A stretch of 13,298 nt of DNA from an uncultured Ruminococcus sp. (lineage in GTDB: Bacteria; Bacillota; Clostridia; Oscillospirales; Acutalibacteraceae). The stretch is taken from assembly GCA_902783065.1 (NCBI GenBank), contig CACZPV010000002.1, positions 1 to 13,298 of the forward strand. Reading direction: 5' to 3'. The notes under the pieces are model-generated. The model saw nothing but the letters and a program-made list of their open reading frames with translations. It was not told where the DNA came from and did not search any database. Positions 1 through 7,133 of the stretch are shown here, in pieces (the stretch's first letter is position 1; every line of letters starts with the position of its first letter). The translations under genes were made by a program, and so were the position numbers.

Positions 1-1869
1 CTGACTTTTCTGAAAGTAACCGGCGGAACTCTGAAAGTACGATCAATACCCGACAGTCCGGCAAATTCTGATCACGAAAAAATCAATCAAATCCGTATTT
101 ATTCAGGAGAAAAATTCATTACTCAGGACGAGGCTGAAGCCGGAACCGTATGTGCTGTAACAGGACTTAACTTCACCAAGCCGGGTCTGTGTCTGGGAGC
201 GGAACCGGAATCAATCACTCCTGTCTTACAGCCGGTTTTAAACTATACTGTCGAGCTTCCTCCCAAAATGAATGTACATACTGCACTTGAGCAGCTAAAA
301 CTTCTTGAGGATGAAGATCCTCAGCTGAATATACTATGGAATGAAAGCACCGGAAGCATACAAATTCGGATTATGGGAGAAATTCAGCTTGAAATACTTA
401 AACGGATGATCTCAGAACGGTTCGGATTTGAAGTCAGCTTCGGCACCGGCAGTATTATATACAAAGAAACTATTGCGGATATTGTAGAGGGAGTTGGTCA
501 CTTTGAACCGCTCCGGCATTATGCAGAAGTGCATCTTCTGATGAAACCTGCAAAACGGAACAGCGGACTGATTTTTACTTCCGACTGCCGCGAGGAAATT
601 CTTGATAAAAACCGACAAAAACTGATACTAACCTCTCTTTACGAGAAAACACATATAGGTGTACTGACAGGCTCCCCGATTACAGATATGGAAATCATTC
701 TTGTTTCGGGAAAAGACCATACAAAACATACTGTTGGCGGTGATTTTCGTGAAGCTTCCTGCCGTGCTGTGCGTCAGGGGCTGCGGTCAGCAAAATCCGT
801 ACTGCTCGAACCGGTATATGAGTTTATACTGGAAATACCAAGCGAAAACGCCGGACGGGCTATTGCTGATCTGCAGCGGATGTATGCATCATTTGAACCG
901 CCCGAAACATTCGGTGAAACAAGTATTATCAATGGCAGCGCACCCGTATCTGAAATGAGTCAGTACAGCCGTGAGGTCATCCGATACACTCATGGAAAAG
1001 GCAGACTTAACTGTTCTTTCAAAGGCTACGAACCGTGTCATAACAGCGAAGATGTAATTGCCTCATTCGGTTACGACCCTGACAGAGATACAGAAAACCC
1101 GTGTGATTCTGTTTTCTGTTCCCACGGTGCAGGACATATTGTCAAGTGGAATGAAGTAAAAGATCATATGCATCTTTCGGCTTTTCTTGATAACAGAAAT
1201 TCACCTGTGGATTACAGCAGCAAAGAGAAAATGTTTTCCGGCATAACCAGCCAAAGTGATATTTTCGCTGCTGACAAGGAACTTATGCAGATATTTGAGC
1301 AGACTTACGGTCCTGTTAAAAAGAGAAACGTTTCCAGGCAGCAGGAGTACATTGCTTCTCCGGCAGTCAGGGAGAACGTCCGTACTACAAAAAACACTTC
1401 AAAATACACCGGAGAGGAATATTTGTTAGTAGACGGTTACAATGTCATTTTTGCATGGGATGAACTGAAAAAAATTGCACTGACCAATCTCGACAGTGCC
1501 AGAAATACACTGATCAACATTTTGTGCAATTACAGAGGATATCGAAAATGTCATTTAATTCTTGTATTTGATGCATATAAAGTCAAAGGAAATCAGCGTG
1601 AAGTGGAAAGGACAGGAGATATCGATATTGTTTATACCAAAGAGGCGGAAACAGCCGATATGTACATCGAAAAAACAACTCATCAGCTTGCCGGAAATCA
1701 CAGAGTAATAGTTGTCACTTCTGATGGCATGGAACAGCTGATAATCCTCGGAAACGGTGCCCTCAGAATTTCATCACAGGCATTTCTTTCCGAAGTGAAA
1801 CAGGCAGAAGAAGAAATAAGAACGATTATCATGCAGGAACATTATCAGGGAAACGGCTGCTCATCATGA
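1..1869 (+). CDS. TetM/EF-G-like translation factor with C-terminal NYN (YacP/Rae1-like) nuclease domain, 5'-truncated by window
   Basis: The reading frame is open from base 1 to the TGA at 1867-1869, giving 622 codons. The start codon and the GTP-binding domain lie upstream. Codons 1-88 resemble EF-G/TetM domain II (INQIRIYSGEKF). Codons 90-160 look like domain III (ALEQLKLLEDEDPQLNI, GEIQLEILKRM). Domain IV follows to about codon 270, and domain V (LLEPVYEFILEIP ... RLNCSFKGYEPC) to about 345. A linker carries DSVFCSHGAGHIVKW. Codons 472-612 form a NYN/PIN-like nuclease domain with YacP hallmarks: LLVDGYNVI, VFDA, AETADMYIE and VVTSDG, so its acidic residues are retained. EF-G-family proteins act at the ribosomal A site. 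YacP/Rae1 of Bacillus is a ribosome-dependent mRNA endonuclease. A role in clearing or cutting mRNA on ribosomes is inference. Tetracycline protection is possible, but the fusion argues against a simple resistance gene. Internal ATGs such as 268 are not the true start. Confidence 0.88.
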   Translation: MTFLKVTGGTLKVRSIPDSPANSDHEKINQIRIYSGEKFITQDEAEAGTVCAVTGLNFTKPGLCLGAEPESITPVLQPVLNYTVELPPKMNVHTALEQLKLLEDEDPQLNILWNESTGSIQIRIMGEIQLEILKRMISERFGFEVSFGTGSIIYKETIADIVEGVGHFEPLRHYAEVHLLMKPAKRNSGLIFTSDCREEILDKNRQKLILTSLYEKTHIGVLTGSPITDMEIILVSGKDHTKHTVGGDFREASCRAVRQGLRSAKSVLLEPVYEFILEIPSENAGRAIADLQRMYASFEPPETFGETSIINGSAPVSEMSQYSREVIRYTHGKGRLNCSFKGYEPCHNSEDVIASFGYDPDRDTENPCDSVFCSHGAGHIVKWNEVKDHMHLSAFLDNRNSPVDYSSKEKMFSGITSQSDIFAADKELMQIFEQTYGPVKKRNVSRQQEYIASPAVRENVRTTKNTSKYTGEEYLLVDGYNVIFAWDELKKIALTNLDSARNTLINILCNYRGYRKCHLILVFDAYKVKGNQREVERTGDIDIVYTKEAETADMYIEKTTHQLAGNHRVIVVTSDGMEQLIILGNGALRISSQAFLSEVKQAEEEIRTIIMQEHYQGNGCSS

Positions 1870-1908
1870 GTTTTATCGCCGCCCGCCAAAGGCGGGCGGC
1901 GATAAAAC
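1870..1908. terminator. Perfect 18-bp inverted repeat between convergent genes, possible bidirectional terminator
   Basis: Arms 1870-1887 and 1891-1908 are perfectly complementary around an AAA loop. The core GCCGCCCGCC / GGCGGGCGGC is very GC-rich and is flanked by GTTTTAT / ATAAAAC. It starts directly after the stop codon of the translation-factor gene and ends 16 bp before the trpA stop, so it could end transcription from both sides. Neither strand has a clear run of T immediately after the stem, so it is not a textbook intrinsic terminator. It could instead be an mRNA 3'-end stabiliser or a copy of a genomic palindromic repeat. Confidence 0.7.
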
Positions 1909-1924
1909 ATTAAAAACAAAACCA

Positions 1925-2701
1925 TCAGAAATTATGACATACTTTCGCAATTGATCTTATGTATTCTCCGACAGGTGCAATGCTGTCTTTGCCGTATTGT
2001 CCAATAATTTTTACAATCGCACTGCCAATAATTACTCCATCTGCATATTTGCACATTTCCTCAGCCTGCTCCGGTGTGGAAATACCAAAACCGATAGCAC
2101 AAGGAATATCTGAAACAGACTTTGCAGCCTTTACTATTCCTTCAATATCCGTTTCTATTTTATCTCTGACACCTGTTACACCAAGTGACGATACAATGTA
2201 TAAGAATCCCTGAGATGCTTTTGCGATCTTATATACCCTTTCCTCAGATGTAGGAGCAACAAGGGCAATGAGATCAATATTGTGTTTTTCACAAAACGGT
2301 GCCAATTCTTCTCTTTCCTCATAAGGAACATCAGGAACGATCAATCCGTCAATACCTATCTGTTCACATTTCTGAGTAAATTTCTCTGTACCGTAACCAA
2401 ATATAGAATTGCAGTAGGTCAGAAATACCAGAGGAATCTTTACATTCGGTCTTATTCTTTCCACCATATCAAAAATCTTTTCTGTCGTAGTACCGCTTTT
2501 TAAAGCCCTCAGATCTGCTTCCTGAATTACGGGACCTTCTGCCACCGGATCAGAAAAAGGAATACCAATTTCAATCAGATCCGCACCGTTTTTTTCCATT
2601 TCGTAAATAAGCTTTTCAGTTGTTTCAAGGTCGGGATCTCCCGCAGATAAATAAGCAATAAACGCTTTTTTATTTTCAAATGCACTTTTTATCTTAGTCA
2701 T
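1925..2701 (-). CDS. trpA: Tryptophan synthase alpha chain
   Basis: This 258-aa protein has the full family length. It cleaves indole-3-glycerol phosphate to indole and glyceraldehyde 3-phosphate and passes indole through a tunnel to TrpB in the alpha2-beta2 complex. Visible signatures are AYLSAGDP near the N-terminus, the active-site block IEIGIPFSDPVAEGPVIQ (catalytic Glu44, equivalent to Salmonella Glu49), and the mobile loop YIVSSLGVTG with the conserved Tyr and Thr. Near the C-terminus GFGISTPEQAEEM and ADGVIIGSAIV form the phosphate site. The residue matching Salmonella Asp60 is Glu55 here, a conservative change. The ATG at 2701 overlaps the end of trpB by 8 bp, with a G-rich ribosome binding site (AGGGGGG) inside trpB. 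It is the last gene of the operon. Confidence 0.97.
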   Translation of the reverse strand: MTKIKSAFENKKAFIAYLSAGDPDLETTEKLIYEMEKNGADLIEIGIPFSDPVAEGPVIQEADLRALKSGTTTEKIFDMVERIRPNVKIPLVFLTYCNSIFGYGTEKFTQKCEQIGIDGLIVPDVPYEEREELAPFCEKHNIDLIALVAPTSEERVYKIAKASQGFLYIVSSLGVTGVRDKIETDIEGIVKAAKSVSDIPCAIGFGISTPEQAEEMCKYADGVIIGSAIVKIIGQYGKDSIAPVGEYIRSIAKVCHNF

Positions 2702-3878
2702 GGATATCTACCCCCCTATATCTTGCGATAGCCGCAACGTCCTTATCTCCTCTGCCGGATATATTTACTACCATAATCTGATCCTTACCCATTGTCGGCG
2801 CCAGTTTCAGTGCATGGGCAATGGCATGAGAACTTTCAATAGCCGGAATAATGCCTTCTGTTCTCGAAAGATATTCAAAAGCATTTACCGCTTCTTCATC
2901 CGTTACCGGTACATATTCTGCTCTGCCTGTATCCTTCAGATCGGCATGTTCCGGACCAATACCGGGATAATCCAATCCCGCTGAAATAGAATAAACCGGA
3001 GCAATCTGACCAAATTCATTCTGGCAGAAATAGGATTTCATTCCGTGGAAAATACCAAGCCTTCCGTTTGCCATAGTAGCAGCATTCTCGGGTCTGTCTA
3101 CACCCAGACCTGCGGCTTCACATCCGATCAGACGAACATTCTTATCCCCGATAAAGTGATAGAAAGCACCGATTGCGTTGCTGCCTCCGCCTACACAAGC
3201 CAGTACTGCATCAGGCAGCCTGCCTTCTTTTTCAAGAATCTGCGCCTTGATTTCACGGCTGATAACTGCCTGAAAATCTCTGACCATAGTCGGGAACGGA
3301 TGAGGTCCCATTACCGAACCGATAACATAATGTGTATCATCAATTCTTGAAACCCATTCACGGAATGTTTCGTTAACAGCATCTTTAAGCGTCATTGTTC
3401 CGCTGGTAACGGGATGCACCTTAGCACCTAACAGTTCCATTCTGTACACATTCAATGCCTGGCGCTCCGTATCGGTTTTTCCCATAAATATTTCACATTC
3501 CATTCCCATAAGAGCTGCAACAGTAGCAGTTGCAACACCATGCTGACCGGCACCTGTTTCGGCAATCAGTCTTGTTTTGCCCATTTTCCTGGCAAGCAAT
3601 GCCTGTCCGAGAGCATTATTGATCTTATGAGATCCAGTATGGTTGAGATCCTCTCTCTTGAGATAGATTTTTGCACCACCCAGATCTTCTGTCATCTTTC
3701 CGGCATAATAAAGCAGCGAAGGTCTTCCGGCATATTCATTATAAAGTTCCGTCAGTTCCTTATTGAACTGCCTATCATTCTTATAGTGCTCATATTCCTT
3801 TTCAAGATCATCTACGGCATTCATCAGTGTTTCGGGAATATACTGACCGCCATGGACTCCGAATCTTCCTTTTGACAT
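2694..3878 (-). CDS. trpB: Tryptophan synthase beta chain
   Basis: This protein of 394 aa is the PLP enzyme that condenses indole with L-serine to give tryptophan, partnered with TrpA. The PLP lysine is Lys85 in LNHTGSHKINNALG. The catalytic Glu is in AETGAGQHGVA. The phosphate-binding loop is CVGGGSNAIGAF, and the C-terminal SGRGDKD contacts the pyridine ring. The short form and the N-terminus GRFGVHGGQYIPE mark it as classical TrpB1, the TrpA-dependent type. I chose the ATG at 3878 because GAGGTGA lies 8 bases upstream and the ATG follows the trpF stop by one base. An in-frame GTG at 3887 would add three residues and overlap trpF. The stop overlaps the trpA start by 8 bp, which suggests translational coupling of the two subunits. 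Confidence 0.97.
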   Translation of the reverse strand: MSKGRFGVHGGQYIPETLMNAVDDLEKEYEHYKNDRQFNKELTELYNEYAGRPSLLYYAGKMTEDLGGAKIYLKREDLNHTGSHKINNALGQALLARKMGKTRLIAETGAGQHGVATATVAALMGMECEIFMGKTDTERQALNVYRMELLGAKVHPVTSGTMTLKDAVNETFREWVSRIDDTHYVIGSVMGPHPFPTMVRDFQAVISREIKAQILEKEGRLPDAVLACVGGGSNAIGAFYHFIGDKNVRLIGCEAAGLGVDRPENAATMANGRLGIFHGMKSYFCQNEFGQIAPVYSISAGLDYPGIGPEHADLKDTGRAEYVPVTDEEAVNAFEYLSRTEGIIPAIESSHAIAHALKLAPTMGKDQIMVVNISGRGDKDVAAIARYRGVDIHD

Positions 3879-3879
3879 T

Positions 3880-4491
3880 TCAGTCACCTCTTACCTTTCT
3901 TATAATGCTTAATATTTTTATTTTATCTTTTTTACCGTTTGTTTCCGCACCGCTGCTGACATCCAGACCGTAGGCACCAAAATTCATTGCTGCTTCGATA
4001 TTAGTTTCGTTCAGACCTCCGGCAAGAAAAAACGGCTTATTTATTTTTGGAATCATTCTCCAGTCAAAACTCTCGCCTGTTCCGCCAATAATACCTTTCT
4101 TGTAGGTATCCAGCAACAGATAATCCACCGGAAGCGTTTCAGCAGAAATAATATCCTCTGCTGATCTGACGCTGACCGCCTTGATAACCGGATTGGAAAT
4201 TCTTTTTCTCAATTCCCGAATAAACGCTTCATCTTCACTGCCATGAAGCTGTACAATATCTATGATACCGTCCTTACAGAGTTTTTCAATTTCTGTCATC
4301 TCGTTATTCAGAAAAACACCAACTGCATTTATTCTTTTATCAAGCTTTTTTTTCATCTCTGCGGCTGTTTCGTATGCAACAGTTCTTTTTCTGTTTCTGG
4401 CAAATACGAAGCCAATATAATCAGGCATTGCCTCATTAACCGCTTCAATATCCTCACACCGCATCATTCCGCATATTTTTATTTTTGTCAT
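3880..4491 (-). CDS. trpF: Phosphoribosylanthranilate isomerase
   Basis: This 203-aa TIM-barrel enzyme catalyses the Amadori rearrangement of N-(5'-phosphoribosyl)anthranilate to CdRP. The N-terminal KIKICGMM holds the general base Cys7. The general acid is Asp128 in YLLLDTYKKG. The segment IGGTGESFDW and the C-terminal FLAGGLNETN and GLDVSSGAE form the phosphate-binding loops, as usual for TrpF. It is a stand-alone gene, not fused to trpC as in enterobacteria. Start ATG at 4491 has AAAGGA about ten bases upstream. A 48-bp gap separates it from trpC, and its TGA ends one base before the trpB ATG. Identification is secure from the motifs and position. Confidence 0.96.
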   Translation of the reverse strand: MTKIKICGMMRCEDIEAVNEAMPDYIGFVFARNRKRTVAYETAAEMKKKLDKRINAVGVFLNNEMTEIEKLCKDGIIDIVQLHGSEDEAFIRELRKRISNPVIKAVSVRSAEDIISAETLPVDYLLLDTYKKGIIGGTGESFDWRMIPKINKPFFLAGGLNETNIEAAMNFGAYGLDVSSGAETNGKKDKIKILSIIRKVRGD

Positions 4492-4539
4492 ATACTTTTT
4501 CCTTTGCTGAAAGCTGACTTTGCACTAATGTAAAAAAAC

Positions 4540-5328
4540 TTATAAAATACATTCCGTTCTTAGTTCATTCAGCTTTGCCTTCTTATCCTGCGCACGCATC
4601 AATGTTTCGCCAATCAGTACTGCATTTACACCGGCCTGTCGGAGCTTGCTGATATCCTCAGCCGTTTTAATGCCGCTTTCCGCAACAAAAGTTATATGAT
4701 CGGGAACATATTTCCGAAGACGAATACAATTATTTATATCCACCGTAAAATCTTTCAGATTGCGGTTATTAACACCTATTACTCTGGCACCTGCACTGAC
4801 AGCAGACTGAATTTCCTGTTCTTCATGCGCTTCTACAAGTGCAGACAAACCCAACGAATCACAAACATCAATATACTGCCGAAGTGTTTCTGTATCCAGC
4901 AAGGAACAAATCAACAGTACAGCAGATGCACCAATCAAAGCCGAGTGATATATCATATATTCGTCAACAACAAAGTCTTTTCTCAGAACAGGTATAGTCA
5001 CTTGATTAGCAATATCCTCCAGAAAGGCATAACCTCCCTTGAAATAATACGGCTCGGTCAGAACTGAAATACAGTCTGCACCCGCCTTTTGATATTCCAT
5101 TGCGATTTCCTGATAAGGAAAATCAGAAGCAATCATTCCTTTTGACGGAGAAGCCTTCTTTACTTCACAGATAAATGCCATATCCTCTTTTTTCAGTGCC
5201 TTTTCAAAGGCAAAATCTTTTTTCGGCAGCGTATATACCTTATCTTTTAGTTCTTCAAGCGGCATACGGACTTTTGCACCTGCAACACGCTTTTTTGCTA
5301 GTTCAGCCAGTTCATCTAAAATAGTCAT
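4540..5328 (-). CDS. trpC: Indole-3-glycerol phosphate synthase
   Basis: This 262-aa TIM-barrel enzyme closes the indole ring, converting CdRP to indole-3-glycerol phosphate with loss of CO2 and water. Family motifs are all present: CEVKKASPSKG (catalytic Glu55 and Lys57), LRKDFVVDEYMI (catalytic Lys), LVEAHEEQE (Glu), IGVNNRNLKDF (Asn) and FVAESGI (Glu-Ser). The phosphate-binding end is AVLIGETLMRA. The N-terminal helices before the barrel are present (ILDELAELAKKRV), so it is full length. The ATG at 5328 lies one base after the trpD stop, with GGAGG inside the last trpD codons, indicating coupling to trpD. Confidence 0.97.
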   Translation of the reverse strand: MTILDELAELAKKRVAGAKVRMPLEELKDKVYTLPKKDFAFEKALKKEDMAFICEVKKASPSKGMIASDFPYQEIAMEYQKAGADCISVLTEPYYFKGGYAFLEDIANQVTIPVLRKDFVVDEYMIYHSALIGASAVLLICSLLDTETLRQYIDVCDSLGLSALVEAHEEQEIQSAVSAGARVIGVNNRNLKDFTVDINNCIRLRKYVPDHITFVAESGIKTAEDISKLRQAGVNAVLIGETLMRAQDKKAKLNELRTECIL

Positions 5329-5329
5329 A

Positions 5330-6355
5330 TTATTCCTCCGGTCTGTTGCTGACTTCTATAAGTTTACTAAGGGTTTCCATTGCTTTTCCGGAATCAATGA
5401 TTTCTGCTGCAAGACGGATACCACTTTCCATACTGTCTGCCTTTCCGCCGATATACAAAGAAGCACCGGCATTCATCAAAACCGCATCTCTTTTCGCACC
5501 CTTTTCACCACTGAGAATTGCTTTTGTAATTTCCGCATTTTCTTGGGGAGTACCGCCTTTAAGATCATCCTTTGTGCAGCACTTAAGTCCGAACTGTTCA
5601 GGAGTAATAGTATAAAGCTTATACCATCCGTCCTTGATCTCACAAACAGTTGTCGGTGCGCTGAGGGAAATTTCATCCAGTTTATCCTGACCATATACTA
5701 CCATACCGCGTTTGATTCCCAGATTTATCAGCACCTGTGCCAGCGGCAGCACCAAATATTCATCATACACACCTAAAAGCTGCATAACTGGCATACCCGG
5801 ATTAGTGAGCGGTCCCAAAATATTGAATACGGTTCTGAAACCAAGTTCTCGTCTGATAGCACCAACATATTTCATTGAAGTATGATATTTCTGAGCAAAG
5901 AAGAAGCACATTCCCACCTCGTTCAGAAGTTCCCTGCATCTTTCAGGACTTTGCTGAATATTCACACCAAGTGCTTCAAGACAATCAGCAGTACCACATT
6001 TAGATGAGGCAGCTCTGTTACCGTGCTTAGCCACCCTCATACCTCCGGCAGCAGCAACCAGCGCAGATGTAGTGGATATATTAAAACTGTTGGCATTATC
6101 GCCCCCGGTTCCGACGATTTCAAAAACATCCATACCGGTTTCAACTTTTATAGCATGGTCACGCATCGCAACGGCACATCCGGCGATTTCATCCGTTGTT
6201 TCAGCCCTTGCGCTTTTGGTGGAAAGTGCTGAAAGAAAAGCTGCATTCTGTGTAGGTGTAGACTGACCTCCCATAATTTCATTCATTACTTCATATGCTT
6301 CCTGATAACTGAGATCCTCTTTATTAACGATTTTTTCAATTGCCTCTTTAATCAT
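5330..6355 (-). CDS. trpD: Anthranilate phosphoribosyltransferase
   Basis: This 341-aa enzyme transfers the phosphoribosyl group of PRPP to anthranilate. Characteristic sequences are the glycine-rich VGTGGDNANSFNIST loop (GTGGD at residues 82-86), which binds PRPP-Mg, and AKHGNRAASSKCGTAD (about residues 109-124), which lines the PRPP/anthranilate site. Further on are FNILGPLTNP and the acidic DELS for the second metal. It is a free-standing TrpD with no N-terminal TrpG domain; TrpG is encoded separately upstream. The start ATG at 6355 is preceded by AAAGGA (12 bases upstream). A 161-bp gap separates it from trpG, the largest break in this operon, while its 3' end is nearly fused to trpC. Confidence 0.97.
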   Translation of the reverse strand: MIKEAIEKIVNKEDLSYQEAYEVMNEIMGGQSTPTQNAAFLSALSTKSARAETTDEIAGCAVAMRDHAIKVETGMDVFEIVGTGGDNANSFNISTTSALVAAAGGMRVAKHGNRAASSKCGTADCLEALGVNIQQSPERCRELLNEVGMCFFFAQKYHTSMKYVGAIRRELGFRTVFNILGPLTNPGMPVMQLLGVYDEYLVLPLAQVLINLGIKRGMVVYGQDKLDEISLSAPTTVCEIKDGWYKLYTITPEQFGLKCCTKDDLKGGTPQENAEITKAILSGEKGAKRDAVLMNAGASLYIGGKADSMESGIRLAAEIIDSGKAMETLSKLIEVSNRPEE

Positions 6356-6516
6356 TTTTGTTCAATCCTTTCTGTATTTACTGTTTTGACATTTCCTGAT
6401 TTAATTATCAATAAACAACGGTTCATCTGTGCTTACCGGCGATCCGCCGGACCCTGAATGTGAATTTTCTTATTCGCCACAGATCTTATACACCGCTGTC
6501 AACTATAATTTTACAC
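6356..6516 (-). other. 161-bp trpG-trpD spacer with a small GC-rich hairpin
   Basis: This is the only sizeable gap in the operon. It contains a 6-bp perfect stem, CCGGCG / CGCCGG, around a GAT loop at 6436-6450 (read on the minus strand), followed by AT-rich sequence and the trpD ribosome binding site. There is no T-run after the hairpin, so it is unlikely to terminate. It may be an mRNA processing or stability site, or relic sequence. An isolated TTGACA near 6503 has no good -10 at the right distance. No ORF was recognised. Confidence 0.45.
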
Positions 6517-7104
6517 TTACTGCTTATTACGCTGTTCGGACGCTGCCAGAAAATTTCCGACAATTATTTTCCCCTGCGGGGTCAGAATTGATTCCGGATG
6601 AAACTGCAGCCCATACATTTCATAGTCCCGATGTTTAACTGCCATCACTTCTCCGGCTTCATCTTCTGCAATCACATCAAAACATTCCGGCAAACTCTCC
6701 CGCTGAGCAATCAGTGAATGATACCTTGCAGCATCCAATTCGTGATCCAGCCCTTTAAAAATATCATATTCCGGATCAATGTGGATCCTGTCCTGTTTTC
6801 CGTGCATAAGCTGTGCAGCACGAACAATTCTTCCGCCGTAAGCTTCGCAGATAGCCTGATGTCCCAGACATACACCAAGAATAGGAAACTCTCCTGCCAA
6901 TTCCAATGCCGCCTGTTCACAAATTCCCGCATCTTTCGGATAACACGGTCCCGGAGAAAGAATAATATGTGTCGGATTCATTTTCCGGATTTCTTCAACT
7001 GTCAGTTCGTCATTCCTGACTACTTTAATATCAGGCTGTAGAGTTCCCACCAGCTGAACAAGATTATACGAAAAACTGTCATAATTATCTATCAGTAATA
7101 TCAT
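6517..7104 (-). CDS. trpG: Anthranilate synthase component II (glutamine amidotransferase)
   Basis: This 195-aa class I glutamine amidotransferase supplies ammonia to TrpE. The catalytic triad is visible: Cys79 in GVCLGHQ, and His169 and Glu171 in LQFHPESILT. The oxyanion region is ILSPGPCYPKDAG, and the N-terminus MILLIDNYDSFSYNL is the family signature. I chose the ATG at 7104 because it has AGAAGGTGG just upstream and gives the canonical family N-terminus. An alternative ATG at 7137 overlaps the trpE stop as ATGA and would add 11 residues (NIYIAEGGVN...). The same protein type can also serve PabB in folate synthesis. It sits directly downstream of trpE. Confidence 0.95.
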   Translation of the reverse strand: MILLIDNYDSFSYNLVQLVGTLQPDIKVVRNDELTVEEIRKMNPTHIILSPGPCYPKDAGICEQAALELAGEFPILGVCLGHQAICEAYGGRIVRAAQLMHGKQDRIHIDPEYDIFKGLDHELDAARYHSLIAQRESLPECFDVIAEDEAGEVMAVKHRDYEMYGLQFHPESILTPQGKIIVGNFLAASEQRNKQ

Positions 7105-7133
7105 ATTCACACCACCTTCTGCAATATATATGT

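Noticed and set aside
1..1869. Calling the first gene a tetracycline resistance determinant (tetM/O/W)
   Set aside because: Domain order matches TetM-type factors, but the extra linker and NYN nuclease domain, with no mobile-element context, do not support acquired tetracycline resistance.
6480..6510. Internal promoter for trpD from TTGACA in the trpG-trpD gap
   Set aside because: No -10 resembling TATAAT is found 16-18 bp downstream on the minus strand.
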